A program made the translations under genes and the position numbers. From Pseudomonas sp. DC1.2 (GTDB lineage Bacteria; Pseudomonadota; Gammaproteobacteria; Pseudomonadales; Pseudomonadaceae): a stretch of 64,000 nt of DNA. Under the pieces are notes generated by a model, which had not been told where the DNA came from, made no database searches, and saw only the letters and a program-made list of their open reading frames with translations. This document shows, piece after piece, positions 46,587 to 57,094 of this stretch (position 1 is the stretch's first letter; each line of letters opens with the position of its first letter). The stretch lies in assembly GCF_034351645.1 (NCBI RefSeq), contig NZ_CP133782.1, forward strand, positions 5,672,001-5,736,000, read 5' to 3'.

Positions 46587-47536
46587 TGTGCAGCCTCCAG
46601 CTTAGCCAACACTTCATCACGCAGGTCCGGGGTCGCCATCGGGAAGCCCAGCTTGGCGCGAGCCAGCAGGTAGGCTTGCGCAACGGAACGCGCCAGGGTG
46701 CGCACACGCAGAATGTATTGCTGACGCGCAGTCACCGAGATCGCCCGGCGCGCATCCAGCAGGTTGAAGGTATGGGACGCCTTCAACACCATTTCATAGC
46801 TTGGCAACGGCAGCGGCTGGTCGAGTTCGATCAGGCGCTTGGCTTCGCTTTCATAGAAATCGAACAGCTCGAACAGCTTCTCGACGTTGGCGTGTTCGAA
46901 GTTGTAGGTCGATTGCTCGACTTCGTTCTGATGGAACACGTCGCCGTAGGTCACTTTGCCGAACGCACCGTCAGCCCAGACCAGGTCGTAGACCGAGTCC
47001 ACGCCTTGCAGGTACATGGCCAGGCGTTCCAGGCCGTAAGTGATCTCGCCGGTCACCGGGTAGCACTCAATGCCGCCCGCTTGCTGGAAGTAGGTGAACT
47101 GAGTCACTTCCATGCCGTTGAGCCAGACTTCCCAGCCCAGGCCCCAAGCGCCCAATGTCGGCGATTCCCAGTTGTCTTCAACGAAACGGATGTCGTGGAC
47201 CAACGGGTCGAGGCCCACGTGCTTGAGCGAGCCCAGGTACAGCTCCTGGAAGTTGTCCGGGTTGGGTTTCAGGACGACCTGGAACTGGTAGTAGTGCTGC
47301 AAACGGTTCGGGTTTTCGCCGTAGCGGCCGTCAGTCGGGCGACGACTGGGCTGCACATAAGCGGCGTTCCAGGTTTCCGGGCCGATGGCGCGCAGAAACG
47401 TGGCTGTGTGGAAAGTGCCGGCGCCTACTTCCATATCGTAGGGCTGAAGTACCACGCAACCTTGCTCGGCCCAGTATTGCTGGAGGGCGAGGATCAAGTC
47501 TTGGAAGGTACGCACGGCTGGCGTAGGCTGGCTCAC
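46583..47536 (-). CDS. glyQ: Glycine-tRNA ligase alpha subunit
   Basis: 317 residues from GTG 47536 ([12 protein letters not shown]), with AGGTG upstream; the longer frame from 47668 overlaps tag and is not used. Class II synthetase core: [20 protein letters not shown] and [16 protein letters not shown]. Divergent from tag and coupled to glyS by overlap. Confidence 0.97.
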   Translation of the reverse strand: MSQPTPAVRTFQDLILALQQYWAEQGCVVLQPYDMEVGAGTFHTATFLRAIGPETWNAAYVQPSRRPTDGRYGENPNRLQHYYQFQVVLKPNPDNFQELYLGSLKHVGLDPLVHDIRFVEDNWESPTLGAWGLGWEVWLNGMEVTQFTYFQQAGGIECYPVTGEITYGLERLAMYLQGVDSVYDLVWADGAFGKVTYGDVFHQNEVEQSTYNFEHANVEKLFELFDFYESEAKRLIELDQPLPLPSYEMVLKASHTFNLLDARRAISVTARQQYILRVRTLARSVAQAYLLARAKLGFPMATPDLRDEVLAKLEAAQ

Positions 47537-47617
47537 GAAATTCACCTGTTTCTTGGGCTGCGATTTAAAGAGCGGGAGTATACCCGATTCATTGCTGCGC
47601 ACGCCCCCTGGAGCCTT

Positions 47618-48175
47618 ATGCCACGCTGCTTTTGGTGTTCCGAAGATCCGCTGTACATGGCTTATCACGATCAGGAGTGGGGCGCGCCGCTACGCGATGC
47701 GCAGGGTTTGTTCGAGTTGCTTTTGCTCGAAGGGTTCCAGGCGGGTTTGTCCTGGATTACCGTTTTGCGTAAACGTGAGCGCTACCGAGAGGTCTTGTTC
47801 GGCTTCGACGTGCAGCGCGTCGCGCAGATGAGCGACGCGGAAATCAACGAGTTGATGCTCGATCCTGGGATCATCCGCAACCGCCTCAAACTCAATGCCG
47901 CCCGACGCAACGCCCAGGCCTGGCTGGCGCTTGAAGACCCAGTGGCGTTTCTCTGGTCGTTCGTTGGTGACAAACCAGTGATCAATCATTTCAAGGATCG
48001 TAGCGAAGTGCCGGCGGTAACGCCCGTCGCTGTAGAGATGAGCAAAGGCCTGAAAAAGGCCGGTTTTACGTTCGTCGGCCCGACCATTTGCTACGCGCTG
48101 ATGCAGGCCTCAGGCATGGTCATGGACCACACCCGCGATTGTGATCGTTACGCAGTGCTGGCGAACGGTGGTTAG
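47618..48175 (+). CDS. tag: DNA-3-methyladenine glycosylase I
   Basis: 185 residues from [22 protein letters not shown], chosen because it is the Tag N-terminus; the long frame upstream is a glyQ shadow. Base-excision repair of 3-methyladenine. Cys4 near the N-terminus and the C-terminal HTRDC match the zinc-binding residues of Tag. Divergent from glyQ. Confidence 0.96.
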   Translation: MPRCFWCSEDPLYMAYHDQEWGAPLRDAQGLFELLLLEGFQAGLSWITVLRKRERYREVLFGFDVQRVAQMSDAEINELMLDPGIIRNRLKLNAARRNAQAWLALEDPVAFLWSFVGDKPVINHFKDRSEVPAVTPVAVEMSKGLKKAGFTFVGPTICYALMQASGMVMDHTRDCDRYAVLANGG

Positions 48176-48215
48176 AATGGCCGCCTCGCGCACAGCACAA
48201 GATCAGGAGTGACCT

Positions 48216-49103
48216 GTGGAAAAGTTTAAAGGCGCCTTGCTGGTAGGCGCTCTGCGGTTGTTTGCCCTGCTTCCGTGGCGGGCTGTTCAGGCCGTGGGGT
48301 CGGCGATTGGCTGGTTCATGTGGAAAACCCCCAACCGTTCCCGCGATGTGGTGCGGATCAACCTGTCCAAGTGTTTCCCGGACATGGACCCGATCGAGCG
48401 CGAGCGGCTGGTGGGCCAGAGCCTGAAAGACATCGGCAAGTCGTTGACCGAAAGCGCCTGCGCCTGGATCTGGCCAGCCCAGCGCTCTATTGATCTGGTG
48501 CGTGAAGTCGAAGGCCTGGACGTGCTCAAGGACGCCCTCGCCTCCGGCAAAGGCGTGGTCGGTATCACCAGCCACCTGGGTAACTGGGAAGTGCTCAACC
48601 ACTTTTATTGCAGCCAGTGCAAACCGATCATTTTCTACCGTCCGCCCAAGCTCAAGGCGGTGGATGATTTGTTGCGCAAGCAGCGGGTGCAATTAGGCAA
48701 CCGGGTGGCCGCGTCCACCAAGGAAGGCATCCTCAGCGTTATTAAGGAAGTGCGCAAAGGTGGTGCAGTGGGCATTCCGGCTGACCCAGAACCGGCCGAA
48801 TCCGCCGGGATCTTCGTGCCCTTCTTCGCCACTCAGGCGCTGACCAGCAAGTTTGTGCCGAACATGCTGGCCGGCGGCAAAGCGGTCGGTGTGTTCCTGC
48901 ATGCCCTGCGGCTGCCGGACGGTTCGGGCTACAAAGTGATTCTGGAAGCCGCGCCAGACGGCATGTACAGCACGGATACCGAGACGTCTTGCGCGGCCAT
49001 GAGCCAAGTGGTCGAGCGTTACGTGCGGGCGTATCCGAGCCAATACATGTGGAGCATGAAGCGCTTCAAGAAGCGGCCCCCCGGCGAAGAACGCTGGTAT
49101 TGA
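48216..49103 (+). CDS. htrB: Lipid A biosynthesis (lauroyl) acyltransferase
   Basis: 295 residues from GTG 48216 with GGAGTGACC upstream. Acyltransferase motif HLGNWE (HX4E) near residue 128 and a Gly/Arg-rich C-terminus. It adds a secondary acyl chain to lipid A at the inner membrane. P. aeruginosa has the homologous HtrB at the same place (PA0011). Two exact TTATCCACA boxes follow at 49120 and 49142. Confidence 0.94.
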   Translation: MEKFKGALLVGALRLFALLPWRAVQAVGSAIGWFMWKTPNRSRDVVRINLSKCFPDMDPIERERLVGQSLKDIGKSLTESACAWIWPAQRSIDLVREVEGLDVLKDALASGKGVVGITSHLGNWEVLNHFYCSQCKPIIFYRPPKLKAVDDLLRKQRVQLGNRVAASTKEGILSVIKEVRKGGAVGIPADPEPAESAGIFVPFFATQALTSKFVPNMLAGGKAVGVFLHALRLPDGSGYKVILEAAPDGMYSTDTETSCAAMSQVVERYVRAYPSQYMWSMKRFKKRPPGEERWY

Positions 49104-49174
49104 GGCGGTTGGCATGATCTGTGGATAACTTCGGGCTCTGATTATCCACACTTGTTCATTCAAGGACGCAGAAG

Positions 49175-49414
49175 ATGTCCGAACACCGTAAATCGTTTCG
49201 AATCAAGATCAGCCACGAGAGCTTCGGCGAGTGCCTTGGCCAAACCCGTTACCTCTCGAGCAAGGGGGTTTACGTCAAGCACCCGAGCTTGTCGGCGTTG
49301 CCCAAAGGCGCGGTGGTCTACGGTCAGGTGCAGGACTTACCCACAGGCGCGCCGCGCGTGCGTATGGAAGTGGTGCAGGTAGACGCTGAGGGGATTGCCC
49401 TGCGTTACCTCTGA
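49175..49414 (+). CDS. Single-domain PilZ protein
   Basis: 79 residues, little more than one PilZ domain. The first c-di-GMP motif RxxxR is seen as R5-K-S-F-R9. The second motif, normally (D/N)xSxxG, reads YLSSKG, with Y in place of D/N. Binding may therefore be altered or lost. P. aeruginosa has a PilZ protein at the same locus. RBS AAGGA precedes the ATG. Confidence 0.85.
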   Translation: MSEHRKSFRIKISHESFGECLGQTRYLSSKGVYVKHPSLSALPKGAVVYGQVQDLPTGAPRVRMEVVQVDAEGIALRYL

Positions 49415-49729
49415 TCAGTGGGCCTGGCGCTCAAGCTTCTTCAGAAATACCGTCATTTCCTTCTCAGCCTGCTTGTCGCCATGGGCGCGAGCGGCCTCCA
49501 GCCCTTGCTCCCACGCCTGACGCGCCGCCGCAAAGTCGGCCAGCGCCAAATGCGCCTTGCCCAATAACTTCCAGGCTGCCGAATACTTCGGGTCGAACTC
49601 AACGCAGCGCCGAAAATGTTCGGCCGCTTTGACGTTTTCCCCAAGATCCAGATACCCCTTGCCCAGACCAAAGCGCAGCAAAGCGTTATCCACACCCTTG
49701 GCGAGCATTTTTTCCAGGGATTCGATCAT
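49415..49729 (-). CDS. Small TPR-repeat protein
   Basis: 104 residues from MIESLEKMLAKGVDNALLRFG; the in-frame ATG at 49795 runs through the palindromic repeat and is rejected. Tandem TPR-like helices: LRFGLGKGYLDLGENVKAAEHF, then KYSAAWKLLGKAHLALADFAAARQAWEQG. It is a scaffold-type fold with no enzyme signature and a homologue at the same place in P. aeruginosa. Convergent with the PilZ gene, ending at the next base. Confidence 0.85.
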   Translation of the reverse strand: MIESLEKMLAKGVDNALLRFGLGKGYLDLGENVKAAEHFRRCVEFDPKYSAAWKLLGKAHLALADFAAARQAWEQGLEAARAHGDKQAEKEMTVFLKKLERQAH

Positions 49730-49750
49730 CTTTCGCACCTCTGTAGTAAA

Positions 49751-49781
49751 GATCGTTCCCACGCCGAGCGTAGGAACGATC
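49751..49781. repeat. REP-like palindrome, copy 1
   Basis: GATCGTTCC...GGAACGATC with an ACGCCGAGCGTA-type centre. Similar palindromes lie at 57059 and 61637. A second motif of the GGGAGCGAGGCTTGCCCGCG type follows at about 49798-49818, also a repeat form common between pseudomonad genes. Confidence 0.75.
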
Positions 49782-49833
49782 AACCTTGCGCTCACCTGCG
49801 GGAGCGAGGCTTGCCCGCGAAGAGGCCTTTGGA

Positions 49834-51207
49834 TCAGAAGAAACTCAACCCGACGTGGAACAGCTTCTCTACATCCCGAATATGCTTTTTATCCACAAGG
49901 AACAAAATCACATGGTCACCGGTTTCGATCACCGTATCGTCGTGGGCGATGATCACTTCTTCGTCGCGGATGATCGCGCCGATGGTGGTGCCGGGCGGCA
50001 AACCAATGTTTTCGATGGCTTTGCCGATGACCTTGCTCGATTTTGCATCGCCATGGGCAATTGCCTCGATGGCCTCCGCTGCGCCTCGGCGCAGTGAGTG
50101 GACGCTGACGATATCGCCACGGCGCACGTGGGCCAGCAAGGTGCCGATGGTCGCCAACTGCGGGCTGATGGCGATGTCGATGTCGCCGCCCTGGATCAAA
50201 TCAACGTAGGCCGGGTTGTTGATGATGGTCATCACCTTCTTCGCGCCCAGGCGCTTGGCCAGCAGCGAGGACATGATGTTGGCTTCGTCGTCGTTGGTCA
50301 GGGCCAGGAAGAGGTCGGCGTCGGCGATGTTCTCTTCCAGCAGCAAGTCGCGGTCCGAGGCGCTGCCCTGCAACACGACGGTGCTGTCGAGGGTGTCCGA
50401 GAGATAGCGGCAGCGCGCCGGGTTCATCTCAATGATTTTCACTTGGTATCGGCTTTCGATCGCTTCGGCCAGACGCTCGCCGATTTGCCCGCCGCCCGCG
50501 ATGACAATGCGCTTGTAGCTTTCATCGAGGCGGCGCATTTCGCTCATGACCGCGCGAATGTTTGCCTTGGCGGCGATGAAAAACACTTCGTCGTCGGCCT
50601 CGATCACCGTATCGCCCTGGGGCAGAATCGGCCGGTCACGCCGGAAAATGGCGGCGACGCGGGTCTCGACGTTGGGCATGTGCTCACGCAATTGCCGCAA
50701 CTGCTGACCCACCAACGGCCCGCCGTAGTAAGCCTTCACCGCCACCAACTGGGCTTTGCCTTCGGCGAAGTCGATCACTTGCAAGGCGCCCGGATGCTCG
50801 ATCAGGCGTTTGATGTAGTGGGTGACGACTTGTTCCGGGCTGATCAGCACGTCCACTGGGATCGCGTCGTTGTTGAACAGTCCGCCGCGTGTCAGGTACG
50901 CGGCCTCGCGCACGCGAGCGATTTTGGTCGGGGTGTGAAACAGGGTGTGTGCCACCTGGCAGGCGACCATGTTGGTTTCGTCGCTGTTGGTCACCGCCAC
51001 CAGCATGTCCGCATCGTCGGCACCGGCCTGGCGTAGCACGGTCGGGAACGAGGCACGGCCCTGAACGGTGCGGATGTCCAGCCGATCACCGAGGGCCCTT
51101 AGGCGTTCGCCATCGGTATCGACCACGGTGATGTCGTTGGCTTCACTGGCCAAGTGCTCTGCCAGCGAGCCGCCGACTTGCCCCGCACCGAGGATGATGA
51201 TTTTCAT
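49834..51207 (-). CDS. trkA: Trk system potassium uptake regulatory protein TrkA
   Basis: 457 residues with two RCK halves, each with a NAD-binding Rossmann motif ([13 protein letters not shown] and [13 protein letters not shown]). Peripheral membrane regulator of TrkH-type potassium channels. It follows rsmB by about 20 bases in the same direction, forming a def-fmt-rsmB-trkA cluster. Confidence 0.97.
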   Translation of the reverse strand: MKIIILGAGQVGGSLAEHLASEANDITVVDTDGERLRALGDRLDIRTVQGRASFPTVLRQAGADDADMLVAVTNSDETNMVACQVAHTLFHTPTKIARVREAAYLTRGGLFNNDAIPVDVLISPEQVVTHYIKRLIEHPGALQVIDFAEGKAQLVAVKAYYGGPLVGQQLRQLREHMPNVETRVAAIFRRDRPILPQGDTVIEADDEVFFIAAKANIRAVMSEMRRLDESYKRIVIAGGGQIGERLAEAIESRYQVKIIEMNPARCRYLSDTLDSTVVLQGSASDRDLLLEENIADADLFLALTNDDEANIMSSLLAKRLGAKKVMTIINNPAYVDLIQGGDIDIAISPQLATIGTLLAHVRRGDIVSVHSLRRGAAEAIEAIAHGDAKSSKVIGKAIENIGLPPGTTIGAIIRDEEVIIAHDDTVIETGDHVILFLVDKKHIRDVEKLFHVGLSFF

Positions 51208-51229
51208 CCGGTCACTCCATTGAATCCAT

Positions 51230-52540
51230 TTAACCGCGCGTGGCGGCGATCTTGATCAGCTTGGCGTAGTAGAACCCATCGTGGCCACCTTCCTGGGCCA
51301 GCAATTGGCGACCATGCGCCTGCTTGATCCCGGCCTGAATGGCGATGTCCAGTTCACGCGCGCCTGGGGTACGGGCGAGGAAAGCTGCGATGACTTCGGT
51401 GTTCTCGGTCGGTAACGTCGAGCAGGTGGCGTAAAGCAGAATCCCGCCGACTTCCAGGGTTATCCACAGGGCATCTAGCAGCTCACCCTGAAGCACGGCG
51501 AGTGCGGCGATATCGTCTGGCTGTCGAGTCAGTTTGATGTCTGGGTGACGACGGATCACGCCAGTGGCCGAGCACGGCGCGTCCAGCAGGATGCGCTGGA
51601 ACGGTTTGCCGTCCCACCAGGTCGCGGTGTCGCGCCCGTCGGCGGCGATCAATTCGGCGCTCAGGCCCAGGCGCGCCAGGTTCTCCCGCACTCTTACCAG
51701 ACGCTTGGCTTCCAGGTCCACCGCCACCACGCCGGCCAGTGCCGGTTCAGCCTCAAGGATGTGACAGGTTTTACCTCCCGGTGCGCAGCAGGCGTCGAGT
51801 ACCCGTTGGCCCGGCGCCAGATCGAGCAGGTCGGCGGCCAGTTGCGCCGCTTCGTCCTGCACGCTGATCCAGCCTTCGGCGAAGCCTGGCAGGCTTCGCA
51901 CATCGGCAGCAGCGTCGAGGACGATACCATCACGACTGTAAACGCATGGCGCAGCGGCGATACCGACCTCAGTCAGCAACCCCAGGTAGGCGTCACGCGT
52001 CTGATGGCGGCGGTTGACCCGCAGAATCATTGGCGGGTGTGCGTTGTTCGCCGCGCAAATGGCTTCCCACTGCTCCGGCCAGAACGCTTTCAGGGATTTT
52101 TGCAGCCAACGCGGGTGTGCGGTGCGCACCACGGGGTCGTGTTCCAGTTCGGCCAGCAGCGCTTCGCTTTCCCGCTGGGCGCGGCGCAGCACGGCGTTGA
52201 GCAGGGCCTTGGCCCAGGGTTTTTTCAGCTTCTCGGCGCAACCGACGGTTTCGCCGATGGCGGCGTGTGCCGGCACTCGGGTGTAGAGCAGTTGATAGAG
52301 GCCGACCAAGAGCAACGCTTCGACATCGGCGTCGGCGGCTTTGAACGGCTTCTGTAGCAATTTGGCGGCGAGCGCCGACAGACGTGGCTGCCAGCGCGCG
52401 GTGCCGAATGCCAAGTCCTGGGTGAAGCCGCGATCGCGGTCTTCAACCTTGTCCATTTGCGTCGGCAGGGAGCTGTTGAGTGAGGCTTTTCCGTTAAGAA
52501 CAGCGGCGAGTGCCTTGGCGGCGGCCAGACGCGGGTTCAT
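51230..52540 (-). CDS. rsmB: 16S rRNA (cytosine967-C5)-methyltransferase
   Basis: 436 residues. N-terminal NusB-like domain (about 1-140), then a SAM methyltransferase with [10 protein letters not shown], catalytic cysteines in [18 protein letters not shown] and [12 protein letters not shown]. Its ATG overlaps the fmt stop (ATGA). Confidence 0.97.
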   Translation of the reverse strand: MNPRLAAAKALAAVLNGKASLNSSLPTQMDKVEDRDRGFTQDLAFGTARWQPRLSALAAKLLQKPFKAADADVEALLLVGLYQLLYTRVPAHAAIGETVGCAEKLKKPWAKALLNAVLRRAQRESEALLAELEHDPVVRTAHPRWLQKSLKAFWPEQWEAICAANNAHPPMILRVNRRHQTRDAYLGLLTEVGIAAAPCVYSRDGIVLDAAADVRSLPGFAEGWISVQDEAAQLAADLLDLAPGQRVLDACCAPGGKTCHILEAEPALAGVVAVDLEAKRLVRVRENLARLGLSAELIAADGRDTATWWDGKPFQRILLDAPCSATGVIRRHPDIKLTRQPDDIAALAVLQGELLDALWITLEVGGILLYATCSTLPTENTEVIAAFLARTPGARELDIAIQAGIKQAHGRQLLAQEGGHDGFYYAKLIKIAATRG

Positions 52541-53496
52541 TGAGCGTCCACCGCTTGACCGAGCACGGTGCCGACGGCGAATTTCTCACGGCGGCTGTTG
52601 AAAAAATCGCTGAAGTTCAGCGCCTTGCCACCGGGCAATTGCAGACGGGTCAAGCACAGCGCCTGTTCACCGCACGCGACGATCAAGCCGTCCTTGCTCG
52701 CGCTGAGGATTTGCCCTGGCGCGCCTTGCCCTTCTGCGAGGCTCGCGGCCAGCACTTTCAGCGCTTCACCGTTCAGCGTGCTGTGGGTGATCGGCCAAGG
52801 GTTGAAGGCTCGGACCAGGCGCTCTAGCTCAATCGCCGGACGGCTCCAGTCGATGCGCGCTTCGTCTTTATTCAATTTGTGCGCATAAGTGGCGAGGCTG
52901 TCGTCTTGCACGTCGCCGTCCAGCGTACCGGCTGCGAGGCCGGCAATCGCCTGAATCACCGCCGGTGGGCCCATCTCGGCCAAACGATCGTGGAGGCTGC
53001 CACCGGTGTCTTCAGCGCTGATCGGGGTGGTGACCTTGAGTAGCATCGGCCCGGTGTCGAGGCCCAGCTCCATGCGCATCACAGTCACGCCGCTTTCGGC
53101 GTCCCCCGCTTCGACGGCGCGCTGGATCGGCGCCGCACCGCGCCAGCGCGGCAGCAACGACGCATGACTGTTGATGCAGCCCAGGCGCGGAATATCCAGC
53201 ACCGCTTGCGGCAGGATCAGGCCGTAAGCCACCACCACCAGCAAATCCGGTTTCAGAGCCGCCAGTTCAGCCTGAGCGTCGGCGTTGCGCAGCGTCGGCG
53301 GTTGCAACACCGGAATGTTGTTTTCCAGCGCCAACTGCTTGACCGGACTTGGCATCAGTTTTTGCCCACGGCCAGCCGGACGGTCCGGTTGTGTGTAGAC
53401 CGCGATCATCTCGTAAGGGCTGTCGAGCAGGGCCTTGAGGTGTTCGGCGGCGAATTGCGGGGTGCCGGCAAAGACGATGCGCAGTGGCTCAGTCAT
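52537..53496 (-). CDS. fmt: Methionyl-tRNA formyltransferase
   Basis: 319 residues. Formyl-THF-binding N-terminal domain with [19 protein letters not shown] and a C-terminal tRNA-binding domain. It formylates initiator Met-tRNA. Separated from def by a hairpin terminator and coupled to rsmB. Confidence 0.98.
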   Translation of the reverse strand: MTEPLRIVFAGTPQFAAEHLKALLDSPYEMIAVYTQPDRPAGRGQKLMPSPVKQLALENNIPVLQPPTLRNADAQAELAALKPDLLVVVAYGLILPQAVLDIPRLGCINSHASLLPRWRGAAPIQRAVEAGDAESGVTVMRMELGLDTGPMLLKVTTPISAEDTGGSLHDRLAEMGPPAVIQAIAGLAAGTLDGDVQDDSLATYAHKLNKDEARIDWSRPAIELERLVRAFNPWPITHSTLNGEALKVLAASLAEGQGAPGQILSASKDGLIVACGEQALCLTRLQLPGGKALNFSDFFNSRREKFAVGTVLGQAVDAQ

Positions 53497-53527
53497 GGAA
53501 GCTCTCGATTACAAAGCAGTCTGAAAA

Positions 53528-53555
53528 GAAAAAGGCTTGCCGCAGCAAGCCTTTT
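53528..53555 (-). terminator. Hairpin between def and fmt
   Basis: AAAGGCTTGC and GCAAGCCTTT pair; the minus-strand 3' side is TTTTTCTTTTC. It would attenuate or end def transcription before fmt, which are usually one operon. Confidence 0.8.
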
Positions 53556-53567
53556 GGAAGGAGGGCA

Positions 53568-54074
53568 TCAAGCGTTCTGGCGATGGAGCTTTTCCAGTTT
53601 CTTCTTGATTCGGTCGCGTTTGAGATTGGACAAGTAATCGACGAACAACTTACCGTTAAGGTGATCGCATTCGTGCTGGATACACACCGCGAGCAGGCCT
53701 TCGGCGATCAGTTCGTAGGGCTTGCCGTCACGGTCCAGCGCCTTGATCTTGATTTTTTGCGGGCGTTCGACGTTTTCGTAGAAGCCCGGCACCGACAGGC
53801 AGCCTTCCTGGTATTGCTCCAGCTCGTCGGTCAGGGTTTCGAACTCGGGGTTGATGAACACCCTGGGCTCGGTGCGATCTTCGGAGAGGTCCATCACGAC
53901 GATACGTTTATGCACGTTGACCTGGCTTGCGGCGAGGCCGATACCTGGCGCTTCATACATTGTTTCAAACATGTCATCGACCAGCTGACGCACTTCGTCG
54001 TCCACTACGGCCACCGATTTGGCGATAGTGCGCAGGCGCGGGTCAGGGAATTCGAGGATGTCTAAAATGGCCAT
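53568..54074 (-). CDS. def: Peptide deformylase
   Basis: 168 residues from [19 protein letters not shown]; the longer frame from 54347 is not used. Motifs [15 protein letters not shown] and HECDH (metal and catalytic residues) are intact. Removes the N-formyl group of nascent proteins. Divergent from tsaP. Confidence 0.98.
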   Translation of the reverse strand: MAILDILEFPDPRLRTIAKSVAVVDDEVRQLVDDMFETMYEAPGIGLAASQVNVHKRIVVMDLSEDRTEPRVFINPEFETLTDELEQYQEGCLSVPGFYENVERPQKIKIKALDRDGKPYELIAEGLLAVCIQHECDHLNGKLFVDYLSNLKRDRIKKKLEKLHRQNA

Positions 54075-54232
54075 AAGCTTATTTGCTGCACATGTGAGGT
54101 AAAGTCGGGTTGATGGCCTGGCGGGTCCGAGGATGCAGGCTACCGTTGTAAAACGTAGCTCCCTTTTTTCGGGAGCGAGCCACGGGGGCTCTGGCGTTTT
54201 ACGCGAACGCACATAATAAAGGGATTCACCGC

Positions 54233-55258
54233 ATGAGGAAATCACTACTCGCCCTGCTGCTTCTGGCCTCAGCTGGTTTGGCACACGGGCAAGTGCAGTT
54301 AAAGGACGGTTTTCCACAGCAATACACAGTCGTAAGGGGGGACACACTCTGGGGGATCTCGGGGAAATTTCTGCGTGAGCCCTGGAAATGGCCGGAGCTT
54401 TGGCAGGCCAACCCGCACATCGAAAACCCCAATCTCATCTACCCTGGCGATTCGCTGACGCTGGTTTACGTCAATGGCCAGCCACGGCTGACCCTTAATC
54501 GCGGCGACTCGCGCGGCACCATCAAGCTTTCGCCACGTATCCGCAGCAGCCCGGTGGCTGACGCCATCCCGAGCATTCCGCTGCAATCGATCAACAGCTT
54601 TTTGCTGAGCAATCGCATCGTCGACAAGGTCGAGGACTTCGACAAGGCGCCTTACATTGTCGCGGGTGATGCCGAACGCGTGCTCAGTGGCACTGGGGAC
54701 AGAATTTACGCCCGTGGTCATTTCGACTCGGCGCAGCCAGTCTACGGGATCTTCCGTCAGGGCAAGGTTTACACCGATCCGCAGAGCAAGGAGTTTTTGG
54801 GGATCAATGCTGACGACATCGGTGGCGGCGAGGTTGTGGCCACCGAAGGGGATGTCGCGACATTGGCCTTGCAACGCACCACCCAGGAAGTGCGCCTTGG
54901 CGACCGTTTGTTCCGTGGTGAGGAGCGGCCGATCAACTCGACGTTCATGCCCAGCGCTCCCAAAACCGAGATCAATGGCCTGATCATCGATGTCCCTCGC
55001 GGGGTAACCCAGATTGGCGTGATGGACGTGGTCACGCTGAACAAAGGGCAGCGCGATGGTCTGGTCGAAGGTAACGTGCTGGAGGTGATGAAAACCGGTG
55101 AAACAGTGCGTGACCGCGTGACGGGCCAACCCCTGAAAATCCCGGACGAACGTGCCGGGTTGCTCATGGTTTTCCGTACTTACGACAAACTTAGTTACGG
55201 GCTGGTACTCCACGCATCGCGCTCCTTGGCGGTCATGGATAAAGTGCGAAATCCTTAG
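54233..55258 (+). CDS. tsaP: LysM-domain protein, TsaP homologue
   Basis: 341 residues. Signal peptide ([19 protein letters not shown]), a LysM domain near residues 30-80 ([15 protein letters not shown] and [13 protein letters not shown]), and a long C-terminal region. The P. aeruginosa homologue at the same place (PA0020) is linked to type IV pilus secretin anchoring. Exported to the periplasm, where it should bind peptidoglycan. Divergent from def; dprA follows. Confidence 0.88.
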   Translation: MRKSLLALLLLASAGLAHGQVQLKDGFPQQYTVVRGDTLWGISGKFLREPWKWPELWQANPHIENPNLIYPGDSLTLVYVNGQPRLTLNRGDSRGTIKLSPRIRSSPVADAIPSIPLQSINSFLLSNRIVDKVEDFDKAPYIVAGDAERVLSGTGDRIYARGHFDSAQPVYGIFRQGKVYTDPQSKEFLGINADDIGGGEVVATEGDVATLALQRTTQEVRLGDRLFRGEERPINSTFMPSAPKTEINGLIIDVPRGVTQIGVMDVVTLNKGQRDGLVEGNVLEVMKTGETVRDRVTGQPLKIPDERAGLLMVFRTYDKLSYGLVLHASRSLAVMDKVRNP

Positions 55259-55337
55259 CAGGCTCCACAAGTTACCAACAGAGTTATCCACAGCTTATTC
55301 CCGTTTGAACGGGGCTCATAACGATCAAGGATGATCT

Positions 55338-56441
55338 ATGTCGCTGTCTGCTTTTACACCGGTTTCCCCTGCGGAACTGGAAGCTCGTTTACGTTTGCAT
55401 CGGTTGCCGGAACTCGGCCCTGTGCGGTTTAAAAAATTGTTTGAGGCCTTCGGCTCTGCGTCAAAAGCCATCAGCGCGCCGGCCGGCGCTTGGCGGGCGT
55501 TAGGGTTGCCTGCTGCGTGTGCGCAAGCTCGACGTTCTGAAGAAGTCCGCGACGGTGCCAGTCACGCATTAGCCTGGCTAGAGCGTTCTGGCCAGCATTT
55601 ATTGATGTGGGACCAGCCCGAGTACCCCGCGCTGCTGGCAGAAATCAGCGATGCGCCGCCGCTGTTATTCGTGGCGGGTGATCCGGGGATACTCGAGAAA
55701 CCGCAACTGGCGATGGTTGGCAGTCGCCGTGCTTCGAGGCCGGGGATGGACACGGCTGCTGCGTTTTCCCGCAGTCTGGCCGGTGCAGGATTCGTCATTA
55801 CGAGTGGTCTGGCCCTGGGCATCGATGCAGCCGCGCACCAGGGCGCTTTGGACGTTGGCGGGCGAACGGTCGGGGTACTTGGCACGGGACTTGAAAAGTT
55901 TTATCCACAGCGCAACCGACGACTGGCGGACGCCATGATTGCCTCAGGCAGTGCCGTGGTTTCGGAGTTCCCGCTGGACGCCGGTCCGACCCCCGGCAAC
56001 TTCCCCCGACGCAATCGGATCATCAGTGGTTTATCCCTCGGCGTACTGGTGGTCGAGGCCAGTGTCGCCAGTGGTTCGCTGATCACTGCGAGGTTGGCGG
56101 CAGAGCAAGGTCGTGAGGTGTATGCGATTCCTGGATCGATTCATCATCCCGGTGCTCGCGGTTGTCATCAGTTGATTCGTGACGGTGCCGTGTTGGTGGA
56201 AACCATCGAGCACATTCTCGAAGCCTTGCGCGGCTGGCAACGGTTGCCCTTATCCACAGAAGCGCCGCCCGCCGAGACTCACCCGCTGCTGCGGTTGCTC
56301 CACGCGGCGCCGCACACCCGCGAAGCATTGGTCGACGCCATTGGCTGGGCTTTGCCGGAGGTACTGGTGGCGCTGACGGAGCTGGAGATGGACGGCCGCG
56401 CGGTGTGCGAAAACGGACGTTGGTTTGCGCGGGTGAGCTAG
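55338..56441 (+). CDS. dprA: DNA processing protein DprA
   Basis: 367 residues. N-terminal helical domain, a Rossmann core with VGSRRASRPG and GLALGIDAAAHQGAL, and a C-terminal winged-helix-like domain. It loads RecA on single-stranded DNA during transformation. Contains two exact TTATCCACA boxes in coding sequence. Confidence 0.97.
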   Translation: MSLSAFTPVSPAELEARLRLHRLPELGPVRFKKLFEAFGSASKAISAPAGAWRALGLPAACAQARRSEEVRDGASHALAWLERSGQHLLMWDQPEYPALLAEISDAPPLLFVAGDPGILEKPQLAMVGSRRASRPGMDTAAAFSRSLAGAGFVITSGLALGIDAAAHQGALDVGGRTVGVLGTGLEKFYPQRNRRLADAMIASGSAVVSEFPLDAGPTPGNFPRRNRIISGLSLGVLVVEASVASGSLITARLAAEQGREVYAIPGSIHHPGARGCHQLIRDGAVLVETIEHILEALRGWQRLPLSTEAPPAETHPLLRLLHAAPHTREALVDAIGWALPEVLVALTELEMDGRAVCENGRWFARVS

Positions 56442-56495
56442 GTTTTATAAGGAAGATCGGTAAACTGCGCAGAGCCATTTTCCGGAGAGTTTTTC

Positions 56496-57053
56496 ATGGT
56501 CAATCGTTGGCGCGTGCAAGAAGCCGCACGAGAAATTCGTGCAGGGGCGGTGATTGCCTACCCAACTGAAGCAGTGTGGGGCCTGGGCTGCGACCCCTGG
56601 AACGAAGAGGCAGTGGATCGACTGCTGTTGCTCAAGGGGCGTTCGGTGGAAAAAGGCCTGATTCTGGTGGCTGACAATATCCGTCAGTTCGACTTCCTGT
56701 TCGAAGACTTCCCCGAGCTGTGGATGGATCGCATGGCCAGCACTTGGCCCGGTCCGAATACCTGGCTGGTGCCGCATCAGAATCTGTTGCCGCAGTGGAT
56801 CACGGGCGTGCATGAAACGGTGGCGTTGCGGGTCAGCGATCATCCTCAGGTGCGGGATTTATGCTCATTGGTCGGGCCATTGGTGTCGACTTCGGCTAAC
56901 CCTCAGGGCCGGCCGGCGGCGCGTACACGGATCCGGATCGAGCAGTATTTTCGTGGGCAGATTGATGTGATCCTGGGCGGCAGCCTCGGTGGGCGCAAGA
57001 ACCCGAGCGTGATTCGCGATCTGGCGACCGGGCACGTGGTGCGCCCGGACTAG
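56496..57053 (+). CDS. tsaC: L-threonylcarbamoyladenylate synthase (YrdC/TsaC)
   Basis: 185 residues, YrdC domain throughout. [12 protein letters not shown] and [14 protein letters not shown] match the substrate-binding core. First step of t6A modification of tRNA. Fifty-four bases after dprA; a palindromic repeat follows. Confidence 0.95.
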   Translation: MVNRWRVQEAAREIRAGAVIAYPTEAVWGLGCDPWNEEAVDRLLLLKGRSVEKGLILVADNIRQFDFLFEDFPELWMDRMASTWPGPNTWLVPHQNLLPQWITGVHETVALRVSDHPQVRDLCSLVGPLVSTSANPQGRPAARTRIRIEQYFRGQIDVILGGSLGGRKNPSVIRDLATGHVVRPD

Positions 57054-57058
57054 CGGAA

Positions 57059-57087
57059 GATCGTTCCCACGCGAGTGGGAACGATCA
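57059..57087. repeat. REP-like palindrome, copy 2
   Basis: GATCGTTCCCACGC followed by GAGTGGGAACGATC, near-perfect inverted repeat between convergent tsaC and qor. Could act as a bidirectional stop or mRNA stabiliser. Confidence 0.75.
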
Positions 57088-57094
57088 GTGGTGC

